Numbered from the stretch's first letter, positions 9,429 through 16,925 are shown. The stretch: DNA of 64,000 nucleotides from an uncultured Tenacibaculum sp. (GCF_947494125.1 NZ_CANLTU010000007.1:62001-126000), one strand, 5' to 3'. Notes: generated from the letters alone by a model not told the origin. Made by a program: numbers and translations.

Positions 9429-9562
9429 GCCTAACACCGTATAAAATTAATTGCTTCTGCTAGCTAAGACAACAATCTTTGCGCACAATTCACTCTATTA
9501 TGTTTCAGAATGTAAATCACTTACCTAACCGTAACATACCATATACAAACACGTTAATCCTC
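9429..9562 (+). other. Candidate degenerate attC site / cassette boundary
   Basis: It begins with GCCTAAC, an exact RYYYAAC inverse core 8 bp after the SUKH-like stop codon, and ends near CACGTTAATCC, a poor GTTRRRY core. The length of about 134 bp is within the range of long attC sites. I could not demonstrate the long imperfect stem by eye, so this is a candidate only. Its end motif ACCATATACAAACACG (9538-9553) recurs at 10602-10617 with one mismatch. Confidence 0.3.
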
Positions 9563-9625
9563 CTCTTAGCCTACACAATAAATCTAAAAAGTTTATAAAT
9601 AAGTTACAGTTCTAATTATATATTT

Positions 9626-9816
9626 TGTACAGTTTTAAAAATTTTTATTTAAAAACTGTACAGTATATGTACAGATTAAAATATTTTATTTTTAAATATG
9701 TACACTTATGAGCTCAATTCTTTTGTACAGATTAAAATATTTTTATTTTAAAACTGTACAATATTAATGGGGAAATTTCTATACAATCTTTTTAAAATTA
9801 CTTTTTGAGTTGTACA
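9626..9816. repeat. Array of four 37-bp palindromic repeats with TGTACA ends
   Basis: Units at 9626-9662, 9668-9704, 9724-9760 and 9780-9816 are each exactly 37 bp. Units 1-3 start TGTACAG and units 1 and 3 end CTGTACA; unit 2 ends TGTACA; unit 4 is degenerate (TATACA start, TGTACA end). The interior is A/T-only in most copies and self-complementary, so each unit can form a hairpin of about 15 bp. Spacers are 5, 19 and 19 bp. They precede the DinB gene by 108 bp. Roles could be regulator binding, transcription termination or a small mobile palindrome family. Confidence 0.75.
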
Positions 9817-9924
9817 AATTTTTTATAAAAAACTGAGGCTACTTTATAACAAACTATTTTAATTTATCTCTTTTAAGTATATTAGTAATATACTAACGTT
9901 GTGGTATATTAAAAAAACGTAAGA

Positions 9925-10449
9925 ATGAACTTCGAACTAAATAAATCGATAGAAATTTTAGAGAAAACCCCTCTAGTTTTGGATACTTTACTGAATGGTT
10001 TATCTAAAGAATGGATTGAAAATAACGAAGGTAAAAATACTTGGAGTCCGTATGATATTGTTGGTCATTTAATCTTTGGCGAAAAAACAGACTGGATCAT
10101 AAGAATAAAAACAATTTTAAGTGAATCTGAAAACAAGCTCTTTGAACCATTTGATAGATTTGCCCAACTAAAAGGAAATCAAGAAAAGACAATTAGTCAA
10201 TTAATAGATGATTTTAAAGAATTAAGAACGCAAAATCTGAATGAATTGAATTCGCTAAATATTAGCCTAAAAGATTATAATCGTACAGGAATTCACCCAG
10301 AATTTGGAGAAGTAAATTTAAAGCAACTTATTTCTACTTGGGCTGTTCACGATTTAGGTCATTTAGGACAAATATCGCGAGTAATGGCGAAACAATATAA
10401 AAACCAAGTTGGACCTTGGATTAACTATTTGGGTATTCTAAAAAAATAA
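9925..10449 (+). CDS. DinB family protein
   Basis: A 174-residue four-helix-bundle protein of the DinB/YfiT superfamily. The metal-binding histidines of the fold are visible: H48 in DIVGHL, and H142 and H146 in AVHDLGHLGQ. Members include damage-inducible proteins and thiol-dependent transferases (bacillithiol or mycothiol type); substrate cannot be read from sequence. The gene stands alone, with the palindrome array upstream and a boundary-like sequence just before the start. It may be part of the row of acquired single genes. Confidence 0.85.
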   Translation: MNFELNKSIEILEKTPLVLDTLLNGLSKEWIENNEGKNTWSPYDIVGHLIFGEKTDWIIRIKTILSESENKLFEPFDRFAQLKGNQEKTISQLIDDFKELRTQNLNELNSLNISLKDYNRTGIHPEFGEVNLKQLISTWAVHDLGHLGQISRVMAKQYKNQVGPWINYLGILKK

Positions 10450-10461
10450 CAACACTATAAC

Positions 10462-10477
10462 AATAACTATAGTTATT
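10462..10477. repeat. 16-bp perfect palindrome downstream of the DinB gene
   Basis: AATAACTATAGTTATT reads the same on both strands and lies 12 bp after the stop codon. It may be a weak terminator hairpin or a protein-binding dyad; no T-run follows. Confidence 0.5.
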
Positions 10478-10601
10478 AATACAGGTTTTAGTGCTAAACT
10501 CTATTCAATTAAACCTTTTTGATTTGACATTCTAAAGAAAAAAACACAAATTTTTAACTAAGAGATAAATCGAAAATTTATTACTTTTAATACCTCAACA
10601 A

Positions 10602-10617
10602 ACCATACACAAACACG
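10602..10617 (+). repeat. Copy of the boundary motif ACCATAYACAAACACG
   Basis: Fifteen of 16 bases match the sequence at 9538-9553. It precedes the VOC gene by 29 bp. A weaker relative (CTACGCAAACACATT at about 11821) precedes the Crp/Fnr gene by 18 bp. The recurrence before three unrelated small genes suggests a shared insertion boundary. Confidence 0.5.
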
Positions 10618-10646
10618 CTGTAACTAATTAAAATAATAAATATTTA

Positions 10647-11069
10647 ATGAAACAATCTATAGTACATATTGCATTAGTTGTAAAAGATTACGATGAGGCG
10701 ATTGAGTTCTATACTAAAAAACTCAACTTCGATTTAATTGAGGATACTTATCAACCAGAACAGGATAAAAGATGGGTTGTAATAGCACCTCCTAACTCAG
10801 CAGGAACAACAATTTTACTTGCAAGGGCTTCAAAAACAACGCAAGAAAACTTTATTGGAAATCAAGCTGGTGGAAGAGTGTTTTTATTCTTAAACACTGA
10901 TGACTTTTGGAGAGACTATAAAGAAATGATTGCCAAAAGAGTGCAATTTGTTAGAGAACCTAAAAAAGCGGAATACGGAACTGTTGCAGTGTTTAAGGAT
11001 TTATATGGAAACTTATGGGATTTGTTAGAATTAAACTCAGATCATCCAATTGCTAAAAGAATGAAATAA
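10647..11069 (+). CDS. VOC family protein (glyoxalase/bleomycin resistance superfamily)
   Basis: A 140-residue protein with the paired beta-alpha-beta-beta-beta modules of the vicinal oxygen chelate fold: HIALVVKDYDEAIEFYTKKL at 7-26 for the first strand and helix, and VFKDLYGNLWDLLEL near the end supplying the C-terminal Glu ligand. Such proteins act as lyases, isomerases, dioxygenases or antibiotic-binding proteins; the specific reaction cannot be assigned. It is a single-gene unit preceded by the ACCATAYACAAACACG motif and followed by a sequence (about 11074-11105) resembling the one after the SUKH-like gene. Confidence 0.85.
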   Translation: MKQSIVHIALVVKDYDEAIEFYTKKLNFDLIEDTYQPEQDKRWVVIAPPNSAGTTILLARASKTTQENFIGNQAGGRVFLFLNTDDFWRDYKEMIAKRVQFVREPKKAEYGTVAVFKDLYGNLWDLLELNSDHPIAKRMK

Positions 11070-11133
11070 AAATTGGCCACAATAATCTCTATAATTAATT
11101 ACTGCGTAAAATTTAAAACTACCTAAAAACAAC

Positions 11134-11775
11134 ATGAAATTATCGTTAAAAGCACAAAAAATATATAACGAAATAGACAAGGAAACAACTAAATTAGGTG
11201 ATTTAAGAAAAATTGCAAAAGAAATTAAAAAAGACCATGAATTGGCTATGGAACTTTGGTCTACTGGAAAATTTATGCCACGTCAATTAGCTATTCTAAT
11301 AATGGACAAAAAACTTCTAAATCAAGAATTAATTAACCTAATTGACAACGATATTCAAAAACACAATTACGATGAGCAAAATCATCTAATGGATTGGTTA
11401 ATGGCAAATCAATTATCAAAAGATAAAAAGATAGTCTTACTTATGGAAACTTGGGAGAAGAGTCCTTCTTATTTACAAAGAAGAGTTTTTTGGTATTACC
11501 AAGCTAGACTAAGATGGATGGGAAATACTGAATACTCAAATACTGAATACTTATTAACCGCAATTGAAAAAAACATGATGGATGAAAAACCAGAAGTTCA
11601 ATGGGCAATGAATTATACAGCTGGACAAATTGGTAAATGGCAAGAAGCATACCGTGAAAGATGTATTTCCATTGGCGAAAAAACTGGACTCTATAAAGAT
11701 GAAATTGTTCCTAAAAACTGTACTCCAAGTTATTTGCCTGAATTTATTAGAATTGAAGTTGCTAAATTAAACTAA
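11134..11775 (+). CDS. AlkD-like DNA alkylation repair protein
   Basis: A 213-residue all-helical protein that resembles the HEAT-like-repeat DNA alkylation repair family (AlkC/AlkD), DNA glycosylases that remove alkylated bases. Seen are successive amphipathic helices (DLRKIAKEIKKDHELAMELW, then LWSTGKFMPRQLAILIMD) and the Trp/Arg-rich stretch RRVFWYYQARLRWMG. Several short flavobacterial members lack proven activity, so glycosylase function is inferred. No helper gene is adjacent. Confidence 0.65.
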   Translation: MKLSLKAQKIYNEIDKETTKLGDLRKIAKEIKKDHELAMELWSTGKFMPRQLAILIMDKKLLNQELINLIDNDIQKHNYDEQNHLMDWLMANQLSKDKKIVLLMETWEKSPSYLQRRVFWYYQARLRWMGNTEYSNTEYLLTAIEKNMMDEKPEVQWAMNYTAGQIGKWQEAYRERCISIGEKTGLYKDEIVPKNCTPSYLPEFIRIEVAKLN

Positions 11776-11852
11776 CCTCAATAATACTCTTTATAAATCA
11801 CTTAGTTTTAGTTAACTTAACTACGCAAACACATTAACAAAAATTAAACCTA

Positions 11853-12416
11853 ATGGAACAATTAAAAAACTGTATTTTAAATCAAGTATCTATTAAAGAA
11901 AAAGCAATGGATACTATTCTTTCAGTTTTTGAACCATTAGAAATACCTAAAGGAGAATTCTTTTTAAAGTCTGGAAAAACTTGTCGACAAATGGCCTTTA
12001 TAGAATCTGGCTATATGAGAATGTATGATATTGCAGACGGAAAAGAAATAACATTATGGATTGGTAATAACGGTAAATTTATAACCTCGCTTTCAAGCTT
12101 CATCTTTGAAACAAGAAACAATTGGAACATACAAGCTATTACCAATTGTAAACTTTATGTTATTAATAGAGAGAATCACTTTAAACTTAACAAAACAGAG
12201 TCTAAATGGTTAGAGTTTGATAATATTTTATTAGCAAATTCCTTTGCTTTACTAGAAAGAAATATGTTTGCTCAACTTCATACTACAGCTAAACAACGAT
12301 TCCAAACTTTACTTAATGAAGAGCCAGATCTTTTTAAAAATGTTCCACTTCAATATATAGCTTCTATGCTAGGTATTACTCCAGAGTCTTTAAGCAGGTT
12401 GAGAAAAATGAATTAA
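11853..12416 (+). CDS. Crp/Fnr family transcriptional regulator
   Basis: A 187-residue regulator. Residues about 15-120 form a cyclic-nucleotide-binding-like beta roll (FLKSGKTCRQMAFIESGYMRMY), and the C terminus is a winged helix-turn-helix (LQYIASMLGITPESLSRLRK, about 167-186). The cysteines are not arranged as in Fnr iron-sulfur proteins. The protein ends directly after the recognition helix, slightly shorter than the 190-200 usual in this flavobacterial subfamily. A small membrane protein gene follows after 65 bp and is the likely target or partner. Confidence 0.88.
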   Translation: MEQLKNCILNQVSIKEKAMDTILSVFEPLEIPKGEFFLKSGKTCRQMAFIESGYMRMYDIADGKEITLWIGNNGKFITSLSSFIFETRNNWNIQAITNCKLYVINRENHFKLNKTESKWLEFDNILLANSFALLERNMFAQLHTTAKQRFQTLLNEEPDLFKNVPLQYIASMLGITPESLSRLRKMN

Positions 12417-12481
12417 CTACCATTTGTCAAGAGAGATTACAATTTGTTTATAGAAATTTGTTTCAATTAAATTTAAATCAA

Positions 12482-12862
12482 ATGAACAAATTACAAAACG
12501 CTTTAAAAATAAATGCTTTATTCTCAGGTATATCAGGCATACTATTAATTGTAATAAATCAACAAATTGCAAAAATATTTGGAACCAATAATAATACCCT
12601 TTTTTGGATAGTTGGAGTCATCCTAATTTACTTCGCATTAACCATATGGTATGAAATTAAAAGACAAAGGAAACTCGCTGTTATTTGGATTATAATTCAA
12701 GATTACACTTGGGTTTTAGGTAGTATATTCTTAATAATTTTTAAGCCTTTTCAAATAACAAAAACTGGGAGCTTAGTTATTGGAATTATTGCTTTAATAG
12801 TTTTATATATGGGAGTAAACCAAATGATTAATTTAAATAAAACTACAATTGATAATACATAA
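12482..12862 (+). CDS. Four-helix membrane protein of unknown function
   Basis: A 126-residue hydrophobic protein with four predicted membrane segments: about 8-28, 38-55, 65-83 and 94-113. I chose the ATG at 12482 over the upstream TTG because the preceding residues add nothing. No conserved polar motif indicates transport or enzymatic activity. Its position after a Crp/Fnr regulator recurs in flavobacteria as a small inner-membrane partner, but its role is unknown. Confidence 0.75.
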   Translation: MNKLQNALKINALFSGISGILLIVINQQIAKIFGTNNNTLFWIVGVILIYFALTIWYEIKRQRKLAVIWIIIQDYTWVLGSIFLIIFKPFQITKTGSLVIGIIALIVLYMGVNQMINLNKTTIDNT

Positions 12863-12891
12863 TTTTTTTTATTATTTTTTTAAATAATCTC

Positions 12892-12976
12892 TGATTTTAA
12901 AGAATTCGTAAACATTCACTATAGTTTCAATATTTTTATTTCAAAAAACACGAATAGAATTCTTAAAATCTGATGT
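12892..12976. repeat. Imperfect inverted repeat between the membrane protein and GNAT genes
   Basis: CTGATTTTAAAGAATTCGT near 12892-12910 is mirrored by ACGAATAGAATTCTTAAAATC near 12951-12972 (written in two runs: ACGAATAG and AATTCTTAAAATC). The arms differ by small bulges and enclose about 40 bp. The shape, a long imperfect stem with extrahelical bases, resembles attC or MITE-type folding, though no core site is visible. Confidence 0.45.
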
Positions 12977-13102
12977 ACTAGTTTTTGAGCAAGAAACTAG
13001 TAACAACTCAGAAAACGTTACCAATTATTCGCTAGGTAGTTTTCTTTTGCTAATTTGGTGCTATTCAATACAGTGAATCATACGTAAATATATTATTAAT
13101 AA

Positions 13103-13621
13103 ATGATCAAAATAATTGAAACTGAAAGGTTAATACTACGAGAACTAATGATTTCTGATGCAGAACCATTTTTTAATCTCAATGCTAACTCTGAAGTTAT
13201 GAGGTATACAGGTGATCAACCTTTCTCTTCTATTTCTGATGCTGAATTATTCTTGAAAAATTATACTGATTATAAAAAAAATGGATTTGGACGCTGGGCA
13301 GTTATTCTAAAAGAATCAAATGAGTTTGTAGGTTGGTGTGGGTTAAAATTAAACGAAGAAGAATTCATTGATTTAGGTTTTCGTTTTTTTCAGAAAGATT
13401 GGGGGAAAGGCTATGCTACAGAAGCTGCTAAAGCTTCATTAAAATATGGTTTTAAAAATTTGAACCTTACTAATATAATAGGAAGAGCTTCTATTGACAA
13501 TAAAGCTTCAGTAAGAGTTTTAGAAAAAATAGGAATGATTTTTTGGAAAAATGATAGTTGCAAAGGAATTGAAAATTCTGTTTATTATAAAATAAATAAA
13601 ACACAGTATAACTCTTTATAG
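13103..13621 (+). CDS. GNAT family N-acetyltransferase (RimJ/RimL-like)
   Basis: A 172-residue acetyltransferase of the Acetyltransf_3 type. The opening IIETERLILRELMISDAEPFF is typical, the acetyl-CoA loop is QKDWGKGYATEA (about 92-103), and NKASVRVLEKIGM (about 133-145) is the conserved final helix. These enzymes acetylate protein N termini, polyamines or drugs; the substrate is not evident. The gene stands alone and converges with the GG-leader peptide gene across a hairpin. Confidence 0.88.
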   Translation: MIKIIETERLILRELMISDAEPFFNLNANSEVMRYTGDQPFSSISDAELFLKNYTDYKKNGFGRWAVILKESNEFVGWCGLKLNEEEFIDLGFRFFQKDWGKGYATEAAKASLKYGFKNLNLTNIIGRASIDNKASVRVLEKIGMIFWKNDSCKGIENSVYYKINKTQYNSL

Positions 13622-13647
13622 TTTCATTACTCCTAAATACTAAAAAG

Positions 13648-13681
13648 ATGATAGCTAACACTTTTACGTATTAGCTATCAT
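13648..13681. terminator. Hairpin between the convergent GNAT and GG-leader peptide genes
   Basis: Perfect 11-bp inverted repeat ATGATAGCTAA/TTAGCTATCAT with a 12-base loop. U-tracts on either side are weak, so efficiency as a terminator is uncertain. Confidence 0.6.
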
Positions 13682-13724
13682 ATAAATATATTTCTATATT
13701 AATTATCGTATTATACTTTCGATA

Positions 13725-13913
13725 TTAGCAAACACAGTGAGACCAATCTAGACCGTATTTTTGTAACTGATCCTCTATATAATACTCTCTATCTCCGTCT
13801 CTCCAACTAGTTCTACAAAAATCGGCACAACTAAAGAATGGTCTTCCTCCTTTAATTTCTTCTTGATCTTTCTTGCTTAAAACTTTCCCTAGGTTTAAAA
13901 TTTGTTCTTTCAT
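13725..13913 (-). CDS. Double-glycine-leader peptide, Cys-containing RiPP precursor candidate
   Basis: A 62-residue peptide whose first 23 residues are a Bacteroidota-type leader (MKEQILNLGKVLSK, then acidic, ending IKGG at 20-23), the class cleaved by C39-peptidase ABC exporters. The 39-residue core has cysteines at 29, 33, 60 and 62, arranged SCADFC near the start and HCVC at the very end, plus a central aromatic/charged segment. The paired end cysteines invite disulfide, thioether or other cross-links. No maturase, exporter or immunity gene is within the window, so this is an orphan. A flavobacterial promoter lies just upstream. Confidence 0.8.
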   Translation of the reverse strand: MKEQILNLGKVLSKKDQEEIKGGRPFFSCADFCRTSWRDGDREYYIEDQLQKYGLDWSHCVC

Positions 13914-13937
13914 AATAATGATATGTTTTTAATTACT

Positions 13938-13965
13938 CAAACATAGGCAATTAACAAAAAAACAA
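13938..13965 (-). promoter_or_regulatory. Promoter of the GG-leader peptide gene
   Basis: On the minus strand TTG (13963-13965), a 17-bp spacer and TATGTTTG (13938-13945). Transcription would start roughly 20 nt before the ATG at 13913. Confidence 0.65.
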
Positions 13966-13976
13966 TCGAGAAAAAA

Positions 13977-13993
13977 CCTTACTATTAGTAAGG
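13977..13993. promoter_or_regulatory. Operator-like dyad upstream of the GG-leader peptide promoter
   Basis: CCTTACTATTAGTAAGG is a perfect 8+1+8 palindrome about 12 bp upstream of the -33 element of the peptide promoter and 137 bp before the Crp/Fnr gene. It could bind a dimeric regulator; which one is unknown. Confidence 0.45.
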
Positions 13994-14129
13994 GAACACC
14001 CTCTTTATTAAAAGCTAATCTTTATTTTTTTAAGTACTTTAGCCATACATTAATGTCGGTATTAGTAAAAAAGTCGTACGTTAAAGAACTCGAAGCAGTT
14101 AAAAAGTAAATTTTTAGTTAGACGTTAAA

Positions 14130-14714
14130 ATGAACAATAAACCTTTATTAGATTATATAAACAAACACATTCTTTTAACTCCAGAAGAAGAAGCTTTTCT
14201 GCTTTCTAAAATAACACACCGAAATTATCTTAAAGATCAATATATAGCACAACAAGGTGATGTATGTAAAACTGTTAATTTTATTGTCTCGGGATGTACA
14301 AAAACGTTTTATATGAATTTAGAAGGTCAGGAACATGTTATTATGTTTTCTATTGAAGATTGGTGGGCTTCTGATTTAGGTAGTTTTATAACTCAAACTC
14401 CTTCCGACTTTAATGTTCAATGTATAGAAAACACACAACTTATTCAATTTACCTTTGATAATCTAGAAGAATTGTATGCTGAAATCCCAAAACTTGAGCG
14501 TGTTTTTAGAAAAATTGTAGAACGTGCTTTTGTTGCTTCTCAAAAAAGAATTGTTAGAAACTTTAGTCTTTCTGCTAAAGAGCGTTATTTAATTTTTAAG
14601 AGTACATATCCAAAAATAGAACAGCGTGTACCTCAATATATGATTGCTTCCTACTTAGGTATTACCAAAGAATTTTTAAGTAAAATTAAAAGTCAGTTAA
14701 TTCAAAATCAATAA
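14130..14714 (+). CDS. Crp/Fnr family transcriptional regulator
   Basis: A 194-residue regulator with an N-terminal beta-roll (YIAQQGDVCKTVNFIVSG, about 36-53) and a C-terminal helix-turn-helix (PQYMIASYLGITKEFLSKIK, about 170-189). It belongs to the common Bacteroidota Crp-like group that lacks both Fnr cluster cysteines and classical cAMP contacts. The genes for a SnoaL-like protein and a YceI protein follow in the same direction and form the probable regulated unit. Confidence 0.88.
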   Translation: MNNKPLLDYINKHILLTPEEEAFLLSKITHRNYLKDQYIAQQGDVCKTVNFIVSGCTKTFYMNLEGQEHVIMFSIEDWWASDLGSFITQTPSDFNVQCIENTQLIQFTFDNLEELYAEIPKLERVFRKIVERAFVASQKRIVRNFSLSAKERYLIFKSTYPKIEQRVPQYMIASYLGITKEFLSKIKSQLIQNQ

Positions 14715-14810
14715 ATGTTAATCTAGTTTAACATCATTTCATAATCTACTTCATTTTTTATCTTTTTTATGCTTTAGATATTTGTACCATAATATTTAAA
14801 ACTAAAAAAG

Positions 14811-15164
14811 ATGAATACTTTATTAGAAAAAATCAGCTCAATTAACGATATGATTCTTCAAGGTAAAGCCTTAGAAGCTTTTGATCAATTTTATCATGAC
14901 GATGTAGTTATGCAAGAAAACGACAATCCAATTGTTGAAGGTAAAATTGCCAATAGACAACGTGAAGAAGATTTTTTTGCTGCTATTACTGAATTTAGAG
15001 GTGCACAACCTTTAAAAGTTACTATTGGGGAAAATACTACAATGGTTGAATGGCATTTTGATTATACTCACAAAGATTGGGGTATTAGAAACTACACGCA
15101 AGTTGCTGTTCAAGATTGGAAGGATGGACAAATAATTAAAGAAAAATTTTATTACACAGCATAA
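14811..15164 (+). CDS. SnoaL-like / NTF2-fold protein
   Basis: A 117-residue protein with the SnoaL/NTF2-like pattern: helical start (MILQGKALEAFDQFYHDDVVMQEN, split over residues 15-38), then PIVEGKIANRQREEDFF and a run of beta strands ending in WKDGQIIKEKFYY. The fold forms a cone-shaped pocket used in many small-molecule reactions and binding roles. It is 17 bp before the YceI gene, so the two are probably co-transcribed. The ligand is unknown. Confidence 0.8.
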   Translation: MNTLLEKISSINDMILQGKALEAFDQFYHDDVVMQENDNPIVEGKIANRQREEDFFAAITEFRGAQPLKVTIGENTTMVEWHFDYTHKDWGIRNYTQVAVQDWKDGQIIKEKFYYTA

Positions 15165-15181
15165 TTTTAAAAAACAATAGA

Positions 15182-15760
15182 ATGAAAAATACAATCAAAA
15201 ATATAGGCGCATTAGTAGTACTTTCTTTTCTTACATTTTCTTTTACAGGAATAAAAGAAACAAGAAAAGACATTAAAATAAAAAATAGTAACATTGTTTG
15301 GAAAGGATATAAAGTTACAGGTTCACATCAAGGAACGATCGCTTTAAAATCTGGTTCTTTAAACTTTAACAAAAAGAAATTAACTGGTGGAGAGTTTACT
15401 ATAGATATGGCAAGTATTACTTGTACTGACTTAAATGGTGAATATAAAAACAAGTTAGAAGGACATTTAAAATCTGATGATTTCTTTGGAGTTAAGAAAA
15501 ATCCAACAGCCTCTTTAGTTTTTAAAAACGTAAAGTCTACAGGAAAAAATTCTTATAAAATAAAAGGAAATTTAACGATTAAAGGAATTACCAAATCTGT
15601 AACACTTAACCTATCTATTTATGGAAATAAAGCAAATGCTACTTTAAAAATAGATAGATCTAAATACAATGTAAAATACGGATCTACAAGTTTCTTTGAC
15701 GGTTTAAAAGACAAAGCTATTTATGATGAATTTGATTTAGTTGTTGATTTAGAGTTTTAA
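15182..15760 (+). CDS. YceI family protein
   Basis: A 192-residue exported lipocalin-like protein with signal peptide about 1-22. The YceI pattern is clear: WKGYKVTGSHQGTIALKSG (about 40-58), FTIDMASITCTDL, LKSDDFFGVKKNPTASLVFK and LTIKGITKSVTLNL. Family members bind polyisoprenoid-type lipids in the periplasm, and many are stress or acid induced. It ends the Crp/Fnr-SnoaL-YceI group and is followed by a bidirectional terminator. Confidence 0.92.
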   Translation: MKNTIKNIGALVVLSFLTFSFTGIKETRKDIKIKNSNIVWKGYKVTGSHQGTIALKSGSLNFNKKKLTGGEFTIDMASITCTDLNGEYKNKLEGHLKSDDFFGVKKNPTASLVFKNVKSTGKNSYKIKGNLTIKGITKSVTLNLSIYGNKANATLKIDRSKYNVKYGSTSFFDGLKDKAIYDEFDLVVDLEF

Positions 15761-15796
15761 CAAACTCTATAATGGTTTATTAAGTAAGGTTAGTAA

Positions 15797-15833
15797 AAAA
15801 CCCATTAAATATAAGTTATGTTTAGTGGGTTTT
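15797..15833. terminator. Bidirectional terminator between the YceI gene and the thi operon
   Basis: AAAACCCATTAAA pairs with TTTAGTGGGTTTT (one G-U) across an 11-base loop, flanked by A- and T-rich tails. thiF transcription arrives from the right and YceI transcription from the left. Confidence 0.75.
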
Positions 15834-15872
15834 AAATAAAAATTAGATTTTAAAAAATTCCTTTTTATATTT

Positions 15873-16925
15873 TTATCCTAATCCATTTTTTAAATTGATG
15901 AACTTTATTTCTTGTAGCTGTTCTTCTAAAAATGTGATGGCTTTTTTACTTCTCATTCCCGACTTACAATACACTACTATATTTTTTGTGGTATTTATTT
16001 CTGTATATCGTTGTTGTAATTCTCCTAATGGAATATGGTTACCACCAATATGATTTTGCTCACGCTCCCAATCTTCTCTAACATCTAAAAGATTATACTT
16101 TTCAGTATTTTCTTCTAACTCAGCTAATGTTATTTCGTTTGCTATTGTTTTAATTCCACAGAAAAAATCGTAATCCTCTTCCAACGTAGTTACTTTTGAT
16201 TTTGCTGTTTTTTCAAAATTCAAAATCATTTGACGCATGTTTAAGGTATTATACATTAAAAGCTTATTCGCTAATACCTCTCCAATACCACAAATTATTT
16301 TTATAACTTCATTCGCTTGAAAACTTCCTATAATCCCTGGTAATACACCCAATACTCCTATTTGAGAACAATTTGGCGATTCTTCTGGTTTTGGTGGCGT
16401 TGGATATAAACATCTATATGTTGCACTTTCGTTATAATTAAATACGCTTACTTGTCCTTCAAACTTAAAGATTGCTCCATATACTAACGGTTTATTGGTT
16501 AGCACGGCAGCATCATTGGTTAAATATCGAGTTGAAAAATTATCGCTTCCATCTACAATTACATCATATGCTTTAAACATTGCAATTGCATTTGTTCTTG
16601 TTAGTTTTTCTTTATAAACATTAAACTGGATAAATGGATTTAATTTTGACAATCGTTTTGCAGCGCTTTCTGCTTTTGAGAATCCTATATCGTCTATCGT
16701 ATACAATATCTGACGCTGTAAATTACTTTGATCTACCTCATCATCGTCCATAATTCCAATCGTACCAACACCAGCCGCAGTTAAATATTGTAACATTGGA
16801 CATCCTAGGCCTCCTGCTCCAATTACTAAAACTTTAGCTTGTTTTAATTTTTGCTGCCCTTCTACGCCTATTTTATCTAAAATAAGGTGACGATTGTATT
16901 GTTTTTGTTCTTCTTTTGTAAACAT
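15873..16925 (-). CDS. thiF: ThiF/MoeB-type adenylyltransferase with C-terminal rhodanese domain
   Basis: A 350-residue E1-like enzyme that adenylates the C-terminal glycine of the sulfur carrier ThiS. ATP-binding GAGGLGCP at 37-44, then NLQRQILY and the DGSDNFSTRYL stretch. Residues about 265-350 are a rhodanese domain with the active loop CKSGMRS (C320), likely the sulfur transfer step to ThiS. Only one Cys of each zinc-binding pair found in many homologues is visible (YRCLYP, PNCSQ, FFCG), so the zinc site may be altered. The chain stops at NLKNGLG, a few residues short of the usual rhodanese end. Last gene of the thi operon, hence thiF rather than moeB. Confidence 0.88.
   Translation of the reverse strand: MFTKEEQKQYNRHLILDKIGVEGQQKLKQAKVLVIGAGGLGCPMLQYLTAAGVGTIGIMDDDEVDQSNLQRQILYTIDDIGFSKAESAAKRLSKLNPFIQFNVYKEKLTRTNAIAMFKAYDVIVDGSDNFSTRYLTNDAAVLTNKPLVYGAIFKFEGQVSVFNYNESATYRCLYPTPPKPEESPNCSQIGVLGVLPGIIGSFQANEVIKIICGIGEVLANKLLMYNTLNMRQMILNFEKTAKSKVTTLEEDYDFFCGIKTIANEITLAELEENTEKYNLLDVREDWEREQNHIGGNHIPLGELQQRYTEINTTKNIVVYCKSGMRSKKAITFLEEQLQEIKFINLKNGLG

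Larger units (their letters stand above)
9421..9924. other. 504-bp non-coding stretch: attC-like sequence and palindrome array
   Basis: No gene is visible. The left part (9429-9562) looks like a degenerate integron attachment site; the centre (9626-9816) holds four 37-bp palindromic repeats; the right end (9893-9912) reads ACGTTGTGGTATATT just before the DinB gene, a second boundary-like sequence. The remaining bases are plain AT-rich sequence. Confidence 0.5.

Noticed and set aside
9626..9816. CRISPR array
   Set aside because: Repeats are palindromic and degenerate, spacers are 5, 19 and 19 bp, and no cas genes are present.
8617..15800. Transposon, prophage or genomic island with integrase
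   Set aside because: No transposase, integrase, phage structural gene or tRNA attachment site was found; only cassette-like boundaries are seen.
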